Shown piece after piece: positions 62,848 through 64,000 of a DNA stretch of 64,000 nt. The translations under genes and the position numbers were made by a program. Within the stretch, counting starts at the first letter, position 1; each line of letters begins with the position of its first letter. This stretch comes from Chryseobacterium sp. JV274 (GTDB lineage Bacteria; Bacteroidota; Bacteroidia; Flavobacteriales; Weeksellaceae): contig NZ_LR824569.1 in NCBI RefSeq assembly GCF_903969135.1, forward strand, positions 3,493,001 through 3,557,000, given 5' to 3'. Under the pieces are notes generated by a model. It did not search any database. It had not been told where the DNA came from and worked only from the letters and a program-made list of their open reading frames with translations.

Positions 62848-64000
62848 ATGATAATCAAATTGTGGCTCTTGTTATTCATGCTATTTCTCTCAATTTTTGG
62901 AAAAGCGCAGGAAATTGTAAAAAGAAAAGTTCCGGATTCTCTGGCTCAGGCAAAATCTTCCACCACGACTATTTCAGAAATCATTCTTCAATCCGCTCCA
63001 CGAAAGATGAAATTGAGTGATGGGAACCTCGTTGTTTCTGTTGCCGGAAACAGAGACTTTAAAACGTCTATGCATCTTCTTGATGTTTTAAGAAAAACAC
63101 CTGGTGTAACAGTGGATCAGGAAGACGGAATTTTTATTGGCGGAAGAATTGCTCCGGCTGTTCTTATTGATGGAAAACCTGTTGTGATGAGTAATCAGGA
63201 ACTGCAGGCTTATTTGCGGTCTTTATCCCCGGATATGGTAGAATCTGTAGAAGTGAATACCAATCCGTCTTCAAAATATGATGCCGAATTTAAAGGGATT
63301 ATTGATATTAAATTAAAAAAGAATACCGGACTCGGCTGGAAAGCAAGCTATAATGGTAATGTGTATATTAATAAATTCAACTACAGGGAAAATGCATTCA
63401 ATACATCTTATCATACGGGGAAAGTGACATACAGTCTTCAGGCAGGTTATAATGAAGGTATTTCAACCTATCGTTATCAGGCTTTGCAGCGACTGGCAAA
63501 TACAAATATGATGCGCACCCATACCTATCAGGAAGATTTTGGAAAGATGTACAATATTCAGACGGGAGCCGATTTCAGACTGAATGATAAAAACAGACTA
63601 GGGATCAATCTGAGAGGTAATTTCAGGAATAATGACCGTTCACGAAACGGATCACTTTTTACTACCGATAAAAATGAAACCCAGACAATATTGAATACCG
63701 CCAGTGAAAGTCCTACCCGTTATTCACAAAATAATTATGGAATTACCACCGATTATTCTTTTCAAAATAGAGGTTTTAAATTCGGTTTTTTAGGAAACTA
63801 TCTTTCAGTTAAAAATAAACAGAATGATGATTTTATCAATAGAGATCAGACCACAGTAAATCTTCTGTCTTACTGGAAGTCTGACTTGATTAATAAAATT
63901 ACTATCTATACTGCCCAGATAGATGTTTCGCAGAAAATTGATCATGCAGATGTTGAAGCGGGAGTTAAATATATCAATTCAGACACCCAAAACAATATCA
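62848..64000 (+). CDS. Outer-membrane receptor, TonB-plug type (partial)
   Basis: The gene runs off the right edge after 384 codons. A signal peptide (IIKLWLLLFMLFLSIFGKAQ) is followed by a plug domain with SMHLLDVLRKTPGVTVDQED, IFIGGRIAPAVLIDGKPVVM and SPDMVESVEVNTNPSSKYDA, then KGIIDIKLKKNTGLG and barrel strands. The pattern (LLDVLRKTPGV, IDGKP, VESVEVxTNPSxKYDAE) is that of Bacteroidota outer-membrane beta-barrel family 3 receptors. These often lack a recognisable TonB box. The substrate is unknown. Confidence 0.85.
   Translation, partial: MIIKLWLLLFMLFLSIFGKAQEIVKRKVPDSLAQAKSSTTTISEIILQSAPRKMKLSDGNLVVSVAGNRDFKTSMHLLDVLRKTPGVTVDQEDGIFIGGRIAPAVLIDGKPVVMSNQELQAYLRSLSPDMVESVEVNTNPSSKYDAEFKGIIDIKLKKNTGLGWKASYNGNVYINKFNYRENAFNTSYHTGKVTYSLQAGYNEGISTYRYQALQRLANTNMMRTHTYQEDFGKMYNIQTGADFRLNDKNRLGINLRGNFRNNDRSRNGSLFTTDKNETQTILNTASESPTRYSQNNYGITTDYSFQNRGFKFGFLGNYLSVKNKQNDDFINRDQTTVNLLSYWKSDLINKITIYTAQIDVSQKIDHADVEAGVKYINSDTQNNI

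Overview
The window comes from a member of the Bacteroidota, most likely the family Weeksellaceae (Chryseobacterium or a close relative). Supporting evidence: low G+C; promoters with the Bacteroidota -7 element TAnnTTTG, twice with TTTG 19 bp upstream; almost no Shine-Dalgarno sequences; a RuvC-like set of family markers such as a LytTR regulator with membrane segments, TonB receptors, an OMP_b-brl-type receptor and a GlpD/GlpK/GlpF set; and a double-glycine leader peptide of the kind common in Chryseobacterium. The genus assignment is an inference from recognition, not from a search. There is no tRNA, rRNA, CRISPR array, phage or insertion sequence that I can see.

Layout. 1-1979 (minus): the start of a LytTR-type membrane regulator and rmuC. 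2163-9830 (plus): an OmpR-type two-component system followed by a CzcCBA/CusCBA-like RND efflux operon, whose upstream region carries TCTAAT repeats on an 11-bp period. 9892-16261: small accessory genes, including a MACPF-domain lipoprotein (possible antibacterial pore former), a six-cysteine double-glycine peptide, DUF6624 and YciI proteins, pncB and dps. 16719-20078: the str operon (rpsL, rpsG, fusA, rpsJ). 20384-25335: iron acquisition (siderophore receptor, lipoprotein, PepSY protein, low-affinity iron permease). 25433-29815 (minus): two uncharacterised secreted or lipoproteins and a small secreted protein, with a promoter-bearing intergenic repeat present twice. 29993-35551: glycerol catabolism (glpD, glpK, glpF and an outer-membrane barrel) facing a divergent DeoR/GlpR repressor. 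35802-49605: the S10-spc-alpha ribosomal cluster from rplC to rplQ, including secY, infA and rpoA. It is separated from rpsJ by 15.7 kb.

49709-64000 holds a small MliC-like lipoprotein, a GH35 beta-galactosidase, a seven-gene two-component cluster (52281-57048), eno, gltA, an NTF2-like/SDR pair opposite an HxlR regulator, a membrane AraC regulator and the start of an outer-membrane receptor.

The best candidate for an undescribed system is 52281-57048. A NarL-type response regulator and a DesK/NarX-type kinase flank two unrecognised genes. They are followed by three unrecognised genes (a two-helix membrane protein, a beta-rich 109-residue protein and an exported probable barrel). The promoters of both halves carry the same 18-bp palindrome (ATTAC[A/C]C-N4-GTGTAAT, then TGATT), each exactly 17 bp ahead of GAAATTTG and 18-19 bp further from a start codon. 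That suggests one autoregulated signalling-and-output unit.
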